A stretch of DNA of 64,000 nt from a virus. The translations under genes and the position numbers were made by a program. The notes under the pieces are model-generated. The model was not told the DNA's origin. It saw only the letters and a program-made list of their open reading frames with translations, and did not search any database. Positions 14,846 to 22,951 of the stretch are shown here, piece by piece (positions within the stretch are counted from its first letter, which is position 1; every line of letters begins with the position of its first letter). Location of the stretch: positions 1 to 64,000 of IMG/VR virus record IMGVR_UViG_3300037041_001875, one strand, 5' to 3'.

Positions 14846-15465
14846 GGTTTCACCTCATGGATTCCACATTCCTGCCGCTCGCCGGCCCAGCGGCCAGAGC
14901 GTTCGTCGCTCGAGGTCGGCAACGCGGTGCAAGGACGGCACCCGATAGATCGGTATCCCTGGTCGTGCAACGATTGAACAGGCACGTCGTTATCTCGAAT
15001 GTATTTCCAGCATTCCTCGCTTGTCCAGTTTAGCATTGGAGCCAAACGGATCTTGCCTTTCCGGTCTGTCTCAATTTCCTTCGAGTCTTTGCGCGTCGAG
15101 GCTTGGTCCCACCGCAGGGCAGAAACCCACGCCTGGTAGGGCTCGAGCGCGTACCATAAAGGAAGCACCTTTCGCTCATTGCAGCACTCTTGCGCAGGCG
15201 GGAGGTGAGTGCCTTCCGTAGGACCGATCCAACGCAAGGCCAAATCCCATTGCTGGTGCATACGGTTGGCAAAGGCCACTGTTTCACTGAACAGCATGCC
15301 CGTGTTGATCGAAAGGACCGGGACGTGCTCCCAGACCTTGCGGGCATGATCGAGCAGAACCATCCCTGAATAGCCCCAAGCCGTCGTGAAGATTACCTTG
15401 TCATCGTACATATCACGATAGAAGTTCAGAGTCTCACGCAGCTTGTCAGACTTCTCTGTCACCAT
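14842..15465 (-). CDS. cysH: APS/PAPS reductase-like enzyme (CysH family)
   Basis: The 207-aa protein has the CysH order: a nucleotide-binding PP-loop-like strand VIFTTAWGYSGMVLLDHA (about residues 24-41), SINTGMLFSET (52-62), the Cys pair ECCNERK (94-95), QASTRKDS, NWTSEECWKYI, the CRPC pair (176, 179) and the C-terminal QECGIHE with the catalytic Cys at 200. The CC/CxxC set is the [4Fe-4S] ligand pattern of bacterial APS reductases. These reduce (phospho)adenylyl sulfate to sulfite with thioredoxin. cysH is a known auxiliary gene of phages; its coupling to PLP and ATP-grasp genes is unusual. DndC-type DNA sulfuration enzymes are related, but the ECGIH tail favours a true reductase. Confidence 0.85.
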   Translation of the reverse strand: MVTEKSDKLRETLNFYRDMYDDKVIFTTAWGYSGMVLLDHARKVWEHVPVLSINTGMLFSETVAFANRMHQQWDLALRWIGPTEGTHLPPAQECCNERKVLPLWYALEPYQAWVSALRWDQASTRKDSKEIETDRKGKIRLAPMLNWTSEECWKYIRDNDVPVQSLHDQGYRSIGCRPCTALPTSSDERSGRWAGERQECGIHEVKP

Positions 15466-16229
15466 GGCACTGGACCTTTCAGAGCTCCGGTGAGGTTGAT
15501 CACCGGGGGTCGCTCTGGATACCCATACTTCTTAGCCCAATGCCACCATCCTGCAAGGCTCACTGCGGCCTCGAGGCCTGGGGGAGGTAGGGAGCTCACG
15601 AGGCTCCGTAGATGCTCCGCGGCGCGGTAAATCTCCGATGCCGAGACCTCGATAACCTCTGGGAGCTCGGGCGCGTCGGCAAGAGCAGGTGCCCAACGGG
15701 GGATGAGCTCGGCCTCGGGGCGCACGGGAACAACCGTGGTGCTTCGAGCTGGCCAGACCGCTTTGACTGCGGCGCAACCGTATCCGCCGCCCGTGGCCTG
15801 GAAGTAATGGTGCGAGGGATTGTCGCGGTAGACCTCATGGATTTGCTGCAATATCTCTCGAGCCATAATCTGGTGAGCAATCATTTTCAATTGATTGTTA
15901 CTCCCAGCAAACAAAAATGTCCTTCCCTTATCGGACATTTCGTATTCGTCCATAACTTGCTTTATGACACGAATACGAGGAACTTTATCGTCCCATGTGT
16001 ATACTATAACATCTAAATCTTTGCATATGCTAGTTATAGCCTCGCCAGTATTACCACTAGTCGCCACAATAACCGTTCTCACGCCTTGTAAGGCCGCAAA
16101 GTGCTTCACGGCCATAGCTTCGCGGTATTTAAATGATCCCGTTGGGAGCATATAGTCACATTTAAAATAGACCATGCGTCCGCAACTATCATCTGATAGA
16201 ATTAAAGGGCTTCTTGTTATTTCTTCCAT
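15459..16229 (-). CDS. Fold-type II PLP enzyme, threonine-synthase-like
   Basis: The 256-aa protein has the PLP lysine motif PTGSFKYRE (Lys near 34), the SGNTG asparagine loop (58-62), the phosphate loop TGGGYG (146-151) and ends in LTGALKG like threonine synthases. It is shorter than typical members (300-420 aa), with a reduced C-terminal half. Members do beta or gamma replacement on serine/homoserine derivatives: cysteine synthase, threonine synthase, diaminopropionate synthase. Seven bases of overlap couple it to cysH; thirteen couple it to an ATP-grasp gene. Substrate cannot be told from the sequence; a cysteine or diaminopropionate-type product would suit its partners. Confidence 0.8.
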   Translation of the reverse strand: MEEITRSPLILSDDSCGRMVYFKCDYMLPTGSFKYREAMAVKHFAALQGVRTVIVATSGNTGEAITSICKDLDVIVYTWDDKVPRIRVIKQVMDEYEMSDKGRTFLFAGSNNQLKMIAHQIMAREILQQIHEVYRDNPSHHYFQATGGGYGCAAVKAVWPARSTTVVPVRPEAELIPRWAPALADAPELPEVIEVSASEIYRAAEHLRSLVSSLPPPGLEAAVSLAGWWHWAKKYGYPERPPVINLTGALKGPVPW

Positions 16230-17041
16230 GCTGCCCCCAAGAATTGTGCACCAGGGAAATGATTCATTTCAATGACTACATACTTGTTATTCTCATCGAA
16301 GGTTCCATCAACAGACCATCGGTGGTTCTTACAACCCTTAACCTTTGGCGCAACTTCTTTATTTATCTGCTCCACCACTTCGGGTATACCATCAATCCTA
16401 CCGCCAAAATGAGCAACGTTGAGAGTCTTTTGTAGTACTACCTTTGTACTTTTAGAGTCAAGATTGCTCAAATCCATATCTTCCGTGTCCCTTACAAAAC
16501 CATCTAAATCTACCAAGATATATTTTGGTTTTTTCCAGCCAGCAGTAGAAATACCTTCAAGGTTAAAATACACTGGCGTCATTGTTATAAAGTCCACACA
16601 GTCTTGCCCAATGAATCTAATAATGGGCGGGCATCGAGTATCATCCGTGAACTTGTGCAGTTGATCGGCCGGGTGAATCCATTCTTCGACAAACCACGCA
16701 CGAGAAGATAGTAATTTTTTGCGGGTATTTAATTTTATTCTTCTTATCTTATCTAGTTCAGAAGGTAAATCACTCGCTGAAAATAAACAGTCGTATGAAA
16801 AAATCATAAACCCTTCAGCAGTCTTCTCTAACAGAGCTACGCCACTATTCTGCCGACCACACCGCGGTTTCCAAACATATTTACCTATAGGCGCTTTTAT
16901 TAACCTATCTATATTGTAGTAAAACTCGCCTGGATTAATTAAGGTCGCAGGATAAGCAAGTGACGTGTTATCACTTAACCACTGCTTAGTGAAAATCTTG
17001 TCCCAAAACTCTTTAGCATTTAAAATCATTACTTCTTCCAA
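16217..17041 (-). CDS. ATP-grasp ligase-like protein, paralog 1
   Basis: The 274-aa protein has N-terminal KIFTKQWLSDNTS shared with its two neighbours, then the ATP-grasp landmarks: the strand with the ATP lysine YVWKPRCGRQNSGVAL (about 54-69), the adenine-contact strand WFVEEWI (about 116-122) and the C-terminal metal-binding DGTFD...YVVIEMN (about 244-262). ATP-grasp enzymes join a carboxylate to an amine or thiol via an acyl phosphate. AT-rich base use, more so than the reductase gene downstream. The family call is from motifs only; its overall look recalls tubulin-tyrosine-ligase-like members. Confidence 0.65.
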   Translation of the reverse strand: MEEVMILNAKEFWDKIFTKQWLSDNTSLAYPATLINPGEFYYNIDRLIKAPIGKYVWKPRCGRQNSGVALLEKTAEGFMIFSYDCLFSASDLPSELDKIRRIKLNTRKKLLSSRAWFVEEWIHPADQLHKFTDDTRCPPIIRFIGQDCVDFITMTPVYFNLEGISTAGWKKPKYILVDLDGFVRDTEDMDLSNLDSKSTKVVLQKTLNVAHFGGRIDGIPEVVEQINKEVAPKVKGCKNHRWSVDGTFDENNKYVVIEMNHFPGAQFLGAAWKK

Positions 17042-17853
17042 ACAACACCTAAGAAGGGTGTTCCTATGGCAGAGTTCATTTCAATTATAACAAACTTGTT
17101 ATCTTTATCAAATACGCCGTCAACAGACCAACATTTATTGTGGATTAACTTCAGTTTTGGGCTAATCTCACGATTCACTTGGTCAATAATCTCTCGAACA
17201 CCTTCAATTTTATGCCCACATAAATCGGTGTCTATACGCCTCTCCACAACAGACACTAGAGTTTTCTTGTCTGCGTTAGACAGGTCCATTTCATCGGTGT
17301 GCCTAACAACGCCATTGAAATCTAGCCATAAATACTTTCGATGGTCCCAACCAAAAGACGATATGCCGACCTCGTTAAAGTATACCGGCGAAATCACTAC
17401 GAAATGAACGGCGCTTCGTCCACAGATACGAATAATCGGCGGGCAACGCATATCATTTGTGAACTTGCCAAGTCTTTCGTGCGGTTTAACCCATTCCTCG
17501 ACAAACCAGTTTCGGTGATCTTTAGCTTCTTTAGCTTCTGAAATAGTTAATCGTTTTATTCTAGTTAATTCTTCAATTGTGTCCTGTAAAGGCATAACTG
17601 TATCAGATGGGAATATTTTATATCCGTCAACAGTTTTATTTATAAGAGCGATTCCCCAGCCTTTCCGGCCAAAACAAGGCTTCCAGACGTACTCACCTAC
17701 AGGCAAATCTTCCAATTTTTTAGCAACCTCGTTGAAAAGGGCTAATTCTACTATAGTTTTAGGATAGGCAAACGACGTGTTTTCACTTAGCCACTGCTTA
17801 GTGTAGATCTTATTTGCAAATCTCTTCGGTACTATTTTCAAATTGATAATCAT
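17029..17853 (-). CDS. ATP-grasp ligase-like protein, paralog 2
   Basis: The 274-aa tandem duplicate of the previous protein has KIYTKQWLSENTS, YVWKPCFGRKGWGIAL, WFVEEWV and VDGVFD...FVIIEMN in the same positions. Sequence similarity is spread over the whole length. Keeping three copies suggests that each adds a different unit or acts on a different acceptor. Its ATG overlaps the stop of paralog 3 (ATGA). Confidence 0.65.
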   Translation of the reverse strand: MIINLKIVPKRFANKIYTKQWLSENTSFAYPKTIVELALFNEVAKKLEDLPVGEYVWKPCFGRKGWGIALINKTVDGYKIFPSDTVMPLQDTIEELTRIKRLTISEAKEAKDHRNWFVEEWVKPHERLGKFTNDMRCPPIIRICGRSAVHFVVISPVYFNEVGISSFGWDHRKYLWLDFNGVVRHTDEMDLSNADKKTLVSVVERRIDTDLCGHKIEGVREIIDQVNREISPKLKLIHNKCWSVDGVFDKDNKFVIIEMNSAIGTPFLGVVWKK

Positions 17854-18740
17854 GGCCGTCTCAATGCGTCAAAATTGTGCAAGTGCTTCACATTTGGAGC
17901 ATGTTCTATTTCAATACAAACAAAATCCACTGAATCATCTTTGTTATGCCTATAGACTCCATCAAACGCAAACAAGGCGTTAGGGCTCATTACCGCACAC
18001 ACCTCAATTTTTATAGCCTCTATAATCTTATCAAAAAAGGGTAAAACCATCCCCGTAACGTCTTTCACCGTTCCATAATTCTCGATTGACCAAGGCAAAT
18101 CGTTTGGTATGTCTGGTCGGGTCTGTAAGAGCTCGCCCTTGTAGTTGAAACAGATGCGCCGTGCACCGCCCTGCAAGGTTCCGCGCCCTCGAGAAGCTTT
18201 CGTAGGTATGTGGAGCTCCCCAAAGTGGAAATCTCCGCGACTCATGATGATCCTCACGAGCGGATTGAACGGAGCATCATATCCAAGAGTTTTTAGTTCT
18301 TCTGGTGCCGGCGAAACATATTCCTCGACTATCCATTTATGTGCAGAGGGCACTCTTGGCATATCCGAAGAAATATCAACAAACAGTTCCGCGGCGTTGA
18401 GTAGTCTTAGATTAGCGTCTCTAAAACCCAAATCGTTAGGCTCTTTCCAAACCATTCGAACGCCTCTGGAACGCGATAGATTAATCGGTTTTACTACCAC
18501 CCAACGCTCTGTAGGACAACTAGAACTGACTAGCCACGTACATAAATCTGCCCATGTAGCTGAGCAGACTAATGTAGGCGGAACTTGAAATGACGTGTTA
18601 TTTAGAAGCCAATTCTTAGTCCATACTTTATTCCAAGTGGATCGCAGTAATTTCTTTTGAGGCGCAGCTATATTCTTTTTGCGCTCTCTAGGTGTTATTC
18701 GAACAACATGGGTCACCGTAGTTATGACAACTTTACCCAT
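17850..18740 (-). CDS. ATP-grasp ligase-like protein, paralog 3 (divergent)
   Basis: The start is set at 18740 (MGKVVITTVTHVVR), after GAAAGAAG; a longer frame to 18941 lies over the upstream gene. The 296-aa protein keeps KVWTKNWLLNNTS, WVVVKP (ATP lysine), KWIVEEYV and FDGVYR...VCIEIEH, but the Gly-rich loop and the C-terminus differ from paralogs 1 and 2. It also has an extra 30-residue basic N-terminal stretch. First ligase of the coupled set. Confidence 0.65.
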   Translation of the reverse strand: MGKVVITTVTHVVRITPRERKKNIAAPQKKLLRSTWNKVWTKNWLLNNTSFQVPPTLVCSATWADLCTWLVSSSCPTERWVVVKPINLSRSRGVRMVWKEPNDLGFRDANLRLLNAAELFVDISSDMPRVPSAHKWIVEEYVSPAPEELKTLGYDAPFNPLVRIIMSRGDFHFGELHIPTKASRGRGTLQGGARRICFNYKGELLQTRPDIPNDLPWSIENYGTVKDVTGMVLPFFDKIIEAIKIEVCAVMSPNALFAFDGVYRHNKDDSVDFVCIEIEHAPNVKHLHNFDALRRP

Positions 18741-19125
18741 CTTTTGGCTTCTTTCGTGGTGTTTTGGAGCGTACAATATGCCGAGGTGTATTCTTACCTT
18801 CTGCGGCCGCTTTGGTCTGGCGAGCTTTCTTCTCTTTTGCCCTACGCTCAAAGGGTCCAGTTCCATGCTCTGACATGAACTTGCCAGGGGAACTGGACAA
18901 AACTTGATTGTCACGTACCTCTTCCATCCCGCAAACATCACACGAATTCTCGCCCATCAAGCGATTGCCACACTTCTCGCACGATTTTGCGCCCATCCAA
19001 CATACAAAGCACAGGTCACCCACATGGGTGTCCCTGATTGGAGCACTATGCCGGTGACATTTCCTGCATGCCCTTATCGTGAGGGGGTAATGCCCCCAGC
19101 TCTTACTTGTAAAGGTTGTGGTCAC
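18733..19125 (-). CDS. Zinc-ribbon protein with basic tail
   Basis: This 130-aa protein has CRKCH, CFVC, CEKC and CDVC pairs (residues about 20-67), a double zinc ribbon, followed by a Lys/Arg-rich tail of about 40 residues that could bind nucleic acid. It is coupled (8-base overlap) to ATP-grasp paralog 3. It might deliver an acceptor or regulate the cassette; no direct evidence. Confidence 0.65.
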   Translation of the reverse strand: MTTTFTSKSWGHYPLTIRACRKCHRHSAPIRDTHVGDLCFVCWMGAKSCEKCGNRLMGENSCDVCGMEEVRDNQVLSSSPGKFMSEHGTGPFERRAKEKKARQTKAAAEGKNTPRHIVRSKTPRKKPKDG

Positions 19126-19381
19126 GGTACTCTTTCAGCGCCACAAAAACAGTGTCGGCGACCTCCCGCATTACCACGCCCTTGGCGCTATGCCAAAGCT
19201 GTGCGGTGATCTGCTCTTGCGATGAGCCCAGGGCGCTCGCAATGAGAATTCTAAGTGCGGCCGATATATTAAGCGATCCGCCCTCGTTTACAAGCCCGTT
19301 ATGCTCGGCAAAGACCTCAATTCGTTGGATTGTTTCAGCGTCCAATCTAACTGCAAGTGCTCGTGTTTGTTCTTTATTCAT
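19103..19381 (-). CDS. Ribbon-helix-helix-like regulator
   Basis: The 92-aa protein starts MNKEQTRALAVRLDAETIQRIEVFAEHNG, a beta-strand then two helices as in Arc/CopG/MetJ-type DNA-binding proteins (xxxVRLDxETxxRIE). The start at 19381 follows GGGGATCAAC. It precedes the zinc-ribbon and ATP-grasp genes and is a natural candidate for cassette regulator. Confidence 0.6.
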   Translation of the reverse strand: MNKEQTRALAVRLDAETIQRIEVFAEHNGLVNEGGSLNISAALRILIASALGSSQEQITAQLWHSAKGVVMREVADTVFVALKEYRDHNLYK

Positions 19382-19441
19382 GTTGATCCCCATATCACAG
19401 TTTTGGAATGTTTACAAGGACTGAAAATAGTAAACTGTTTT

Positions 19442-21952
19442 TTATTTTGGAACGTGGAGATCGAGGTGGTTGAAGCCTATTTTGCCTTCGACCTCAAAGG
19501 GCATGCAGTACGTTTTGCCGGTGATAGGCGAGGCCAGCTTCTTCGAGCAGCGTAACGAGTTCATGCAATCCTCGAGGGCTTGCTGAGCATAGTCGATGGT
19601 GACCTCGGCGCGGAGGTCATCATGAATCTGCATAATTGGCCAAACTCTTGTATGATAGTCGCCTTTCTCTTCCAATAGGCGTAACCATCTAATGGTAGCC
19701 GCATCTACAATATCTCCCGCGCCGCCTTGAACTGGGTGGTTCGTGGCCTCGGTGTCAGGCACTCCGCCCAATGGCCAGCGGCGTCGACGGCCGAGCCATG
19801 GCGTTCGGAGCTCGAAGGTTCGGTTGGCAATTTCAGTGACGTAAGCAGAATACTCGTTGACATTTTTGTATTTTGCCCGTTTGCGGGCCTGCATGGTCTG
19901 AACTTCTTGGAACGTGATCCCTGGAACATCCTCGCGCACATTCTCAAATAAGGTCTGCGGACCAGCTCGGTAAATGTCACCGAAGGTCACGGGCTTCGAG
20001 TTCGTCCTCAAGAGCTTGCGCTGGTCCGTGCTCGCTCGATTCCAAATCTCCCCGAAGTAGACCTCGGCGAACATAGAGTGCACGTCGGTCCCGTTGATGA
20101 AGGCCTCAATGAGATCCTCTTGGCCCGCGAGCAACACCGATATGCGCAGCTCGAGCGCCGCGAAGTCCACTGAGATGATGCAGCGCCCCGGAGCGGGCAC
20201 GAGCATACGTCGCATGGACCTCGGCCAGTTCTGCACAGCAGGCTTTGTGCCGAAGCGTCCCGAAGGCGTCGCGGTCTTGTTCCAGCGCGTGTGAATGCGC
20301 CCATCTTTGCCGACCTCCTGACCCAAACCGTCGATGTACGTCGAGAACAATTTCGTCTTGGTTCGGTAGGCCTGCAAGAGCTCGACGAACGGGTGATCTC
20401 TAAACTCAAAAAGGCTCGCGGCATCGGTCGAAAGCTGTCCGCTCTTCGTGACCTTCTTGGGTATCAAATTGAACTGGTCGACGAGCACCTTTTGAAGCTG
20501 CGGGGGGCTGTTCGGATTGAAATCTCGACTCCCCACGAGAGACCATATATTCTCTTTTAGGCATGCAATACTCTCACTGAATTCCTTATGCAGCACAAGG
20601 CGCGCAGCTTCGTCGACTCCGAGGCCGACCTTCTCCCAATCCATGGCGTAGCGCGTGATAATCCGATCCGTCTCGTACACGTTCAGAACGTTCTCACGAC
20701 GCATCTCTTGGCGCAATTTGTCATGCAGTAGAATCGTGTTCGCGGTGTCTGCACCGTTGTAGTAGAGCAGCGCGGGGATGTCCTCGTCGCTCACGTTTAT
20801 GAACCGCTTATCGTAGTATTCCTTCCAGGGCTCGACCGGGAAAAATTGGGTCGCCACAGCTTGCAAATCGTGGGGCGTCTTTGGGTAGATCGCATGGTGC
20901 TCAAGGAGAGTGTCTTCGATCTTCCCGGCGATCTTGATCTGCATCATTCGCTCGATGATCGGGACGTCAAAAGCCATGTTATGGAAGACCCACGTTCTCT
21001 CTGGATCTTGGAAAGCCGCTTTAAGAGCTCTCCAAGAGGAATGCCAGTCTTCCGTGGTGAAATACGAACGCAACCCTGGGCATGGAATAGCCACGGCGAA
21101 AGGCTTCTCTTCGCCTGTCTCGTCATCATAGATGAGACGCGCCAAACCTACCGTCGTGATCCCGCATTCGCGCACGTCTAGGCCATCGGTCTCGAGGTCC
21201 ACGGCCACAGGTTCCGAAGGCGACTCGAGCACTCGTTGAACAGCTTCGAAGGTGAAAGCCTCGACCACGGGCTGGCGCAACGCGATCTTCTCGTTGGCCA
21301 AGAGGTGTGCCTTCTCGACGTCAGCAATGAATAGATCCAACCATACGTGCCTTGCCGGCGAGCGCAGCATAGCTGCGGGATGGATGGTCGACACCACAAG
21401 CGTTCGCCATTCCTCTTCAGCAAAGGCCTCGGGCCGCAGTTGCGGCTCCACTATCTTCGGGTCAAAGTCAACAGGAAACTGAGCAGTCTCGGGCGCCAAT
21501 ACCTCGAGGGGATACTTGATACTAAAGTCTTGCCAAGTAGTAGCTCCTCGAAACTTCTCGACGCCTTTGAGGCCGGTCGTCGACTGCAATGCAATGCCCC
21601 CCAAGGTCAAGATCGCCCGTGGCTTGATCTCGACAATGTTGGCCTCGAGCTCCCCCTGGCAACACTCCCGAGCAATCTTCATTGCGGCATCCGATGGTTT
21701 GGTCCCGCCGCTGAAGTTGCACCGAATAGCATTCGTGATATGGGTCGCCTCGATTGACGTGTGCAGATAGTCCAGGACCGTCTTCAAGATGTGTCCCGAG
21801 GCCCCCACGAACGGAACTCCCCGCTTGACCTCTTCGCGGCCCGGGCTCTCCCCGATGACCATCAAGTTGTTCCACGCGACGAGGGGGTGTTTGTCCATGA
21901 CTTCCAATCCATTCTCGAAGAATGGGCAGGTAATCTGATTACATGGCTTCAT
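19442..21952 (-). CDS. Uracil-DNA glycosylase domain fused to family A DNA polymerase
   Basis: The 836-aa protein has three parts. Residues 1-215: a family 4-type uracil-DNA glycosylase domain with GESPGREE (34-41), PFVGASGHIL and HPAAMLR (191-197). Residues about 245-430: a DEDD 3'-5' exonuclease with VDLETDG (exo I), HNMAFD (exo II) and YNGAD (exo III). Residues about 430-836: family A polymerase with ATPSGRFG, motif A VDFAALELR (595-603), motif B RTNSKPVTFGDIY (649-661) and motif C IHDDL (776-780, Asp instead of the usual Glu of HDE). I recall that phage SPO1 polymerase has a similar N-terminal UDG-like domain. It replicates the element's DNA; the UDG part may read uracil or a modified base. 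GGGAG lies upstream of the ATG. Confidence 0.9.
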   Translation of the reverse strand: MKPCNQITCPFFENGLEVMDKHPLVAWNNLMVIGESPGREEVKRGVPFVGASGHILKTVLDYLHTSIEATHITNAIRCNFSGGTKPSDAAMKIARECCQGELEANIVEIKPRAILTLGGIALQSTTGLKGVEKFRGATTWQDFSIKYPLEVLAPETAQFPVDFDPKIVEPQLRPEAFAEEEWRTLVVSTIHPAAMLRSPARHVWLDLFIADVEKAHLLANEKIALRQPVVEAFTFEAVQRVLESPSEPVAVDLETDGLDVRECGITTVGLARLIYDDETGEEKPFAVAIPCPGLRSYFTTEDWHSSWRALKAAFQDPERTWVFHNMAFDVPIIERMMQIKIAGKIEDTLLEHHAIYPKTPHDLQAVATQFFPVEPWKEYYDKRFINVSDEDIPALLYYNGADTANTILLHDKLRQEMRRENVLNVYETDRIITRYAMDWEKVGLGVDEAARLVLHKEFSESIACLKENIWSLVGSRDFNPNSPPQLQKVLVDQFNLIPKKVTKSGQLSTDAASLFEFRDHPFVELLQAYRTKTKLFSTYIDGLGQEVGKDGRIHTRWNKTATPSGRFGTKPAVQNWPRSMRRMLVPAPGRCIISVDFAALELRISVLLAGQEDLIEAFINGTDVHSMFAEVYFGEIWNRASTDQRKLLRTNSKPVTFGDIYRAGPQTLFENVREDVPGITFQEVQTMQARKRAKYKNVNEYSAYVTEIANRTFELRTPWLGRRRRWPLGGVPDTEATNHPVQGGAGDIVDAATIRWLRLLEEKGDYHTRVWPIMQIHDDLRAEVTIDYAQQALEDCMNSLRCSKKLASPITGKTYCMPFEVEGKIGFNHLDLHVPK

Positions 21953-22303
21953 TGTGGTACTCCCTTGGGGGGTGAGTGACTAGAAAACTGTATAAAAACG
22001 AGTGGCACGAGCAGGATTCGAACCTTCCACGGCGACGTAACAACCGAGGAGAAGAGAGACAGTCCGTTTACTTCGCCGCATCACCAGATCGTGCCAGAAG
22101 GAGCCCTAACGTTGCAGGTGTGTTGGGCAACCGGCGCATCTTTTTGAGTAGATACTGCCTGCAACGTGAGGGACTCCATAAAATTGCCAGTGACCAATTT
22201 AAAGTCCAGCAAACTGGCAACCTGGACACCGGAAGGAATAAGGGCAGATCTTCCTTCCAAGGCTCGAGTTAGGGGTGTGACGTCCGCCCGAGCCAGTCTC
22301 GCC
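21953..22303 (-). ncRNA. Structured non-coding region upstream of the polymerase gene
   Basis: These 351 bp lie between two minus-strand genes. In 5'->3' order on the minus strand there are: a hairpin with arms 22294-22289/22266-22261, a hairpin with arms 22258-22251/22238-22231 (GGAAGGAA/TTCCTTCC), an H-type pseudoknot 22227-22184 (stems GTCCAG/CTGGAC and TTGCCAGT/ACTGGCAA interleaved), a 10-bp stem 22167-22158/22118-22109 and a tRNA-like element 22095-22003 followed by a T5 run. No coding frame is convincing. It may be one multi-domain RNA or a leader of the polymerase mRNA. Confidence 0.5.
22003..22095 (-). ncRNA. tRNA-like structure without a normal anticodon arm
   Basis: GGCACGA (22095-22089) pairs perfectly with TCGTGCC (22010-22004) as a 7-bp acceptor stem. 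Immediately inside the 3' strand is a T-arm with canonical loop TTCGAAT and 4 of 5 stem pairs. In place of the anticodon arm an 11-bp stem with one mismatch (CGGCGAAGTAA with TTACGTCGCCG) encloses a 27-nt pyrimidine-rich loop. A discriminator A follows, but no encoded CCA. It could be a degenerate tRNA, a tmRNA-like tRNA domain or an attachment site derived from a host tRNA. Confidence 0.5.
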
Positions 22304-22888
22304 TTAACGCCCTCGCCGCATGACTGTGGGCGGTGTAGCCGGTCGTGGTTGCGGTGTCGCCATGGGTGGAGCCACAGCTTGGGCCACAGCTTGGGCCACA
22401 ACTTGGGCCGCGACTGCTGGGGCCTCTACGGCCGCAACAGGGAACTCCCCTGCGGTAGCGTGCGAAATGGGAATGATATTCGAGAGGTTGACTTTTGGGT
22501 TCCCATCTGCTCCGGTCTTGATCTTCACGTCCGCCGCGAAGGTGGTGTCGATGAGGTTCTGTGTGTCGGCGTCCTCGCCGGCCTCGAGCAGGTCATAGCG
22601 CCCCCACGCCTTGAGGTAACCGACCGTCTGCTCAATGGGCCTGCCCCACTTGCCAGGCTTATCGGATAGCCCCAAGTATTGGCTGTGGACCTTCGTGCCG
22701 GGGTCATCGCCGCTGATTTGCACACACTTGGCGGTGATGTAGCGCTCGCCGACATGCTCCCCCTGGGAGTTGACGCCCTCGGTGATCCCTGTGATTTGGA
22801 ACTCCTGCCGACCTGGGTCTGGCGGAACCCATCCAGCTCCAGGGGTTTTGCCTTCGAACTCGTTCATGTTGATTCCAAAAACGCCCAT
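22304..22888 (-). CDS. Single-stranded DNA-binding-like protein
   Basis: The 194-aa protein has a beta-rich core (REFQITGITEGVNSQGEHVG...YITAKCVQISGDD...LGLSDKPGKWGR) of the type found in phage SSB/DUF669-like proteins, then an Ala/Val/Gln/Pro-rich flexible tail (about 150-190) ending in basic residues (MRRGR). Bacterial SSB tails are acidic, so the basic end is unusual. It sits between the exonuclease and the polymerase genes, as expected for a replication SSB. GGAGAG precedes the ATG. Confidence 0.55.
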   Translation of the reverse strand: MGVFGINMNEFEGKTPGAGWVPPDPGRQEFQITGITEGVNSQGEHVGERYITAKCVQISGDDPGTKVHSQYLGLSDKPGKWGRPIEQTVGYLKAWGRYDLLEAGEDADTQNLIDTTFAADVKIKTGADGNPKVNLSNIIPISHATAGEFPVAAVEAPAVAAQVVAQAVAQAVAPPMATPQPRPATPPTVMRRGR

Positions 22889-22951
22889 TTGTGTCTCTCC
22901 TTGTCAGTGATTGGTTTAGATTCGATCCTTCTGGCATAGCCAGCATTCGAG

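Noticed and set aside
14842-15465. DndC-type DNA phosphorothioation protein
   Set aside because: The C-terminal ECGIH and CC/CxxC pairs are those of APS/PAPS reductases, and no DndA, B, D or E genes are present.
22003-22095. Ordinary tRNA gene
   Set aside because: No 5-bp anticodon stem with a 7-nt loop can be formed, and the D-stem is poor; reported as tRNA-like instead.
21953-22303. tmRNA gene, standard or permuted
   Set aside because: The pseudoknot and hairpins lie 5' of the acceptor strand, both acceptor strands are within 92 nt, and no tag reading frame is seen.
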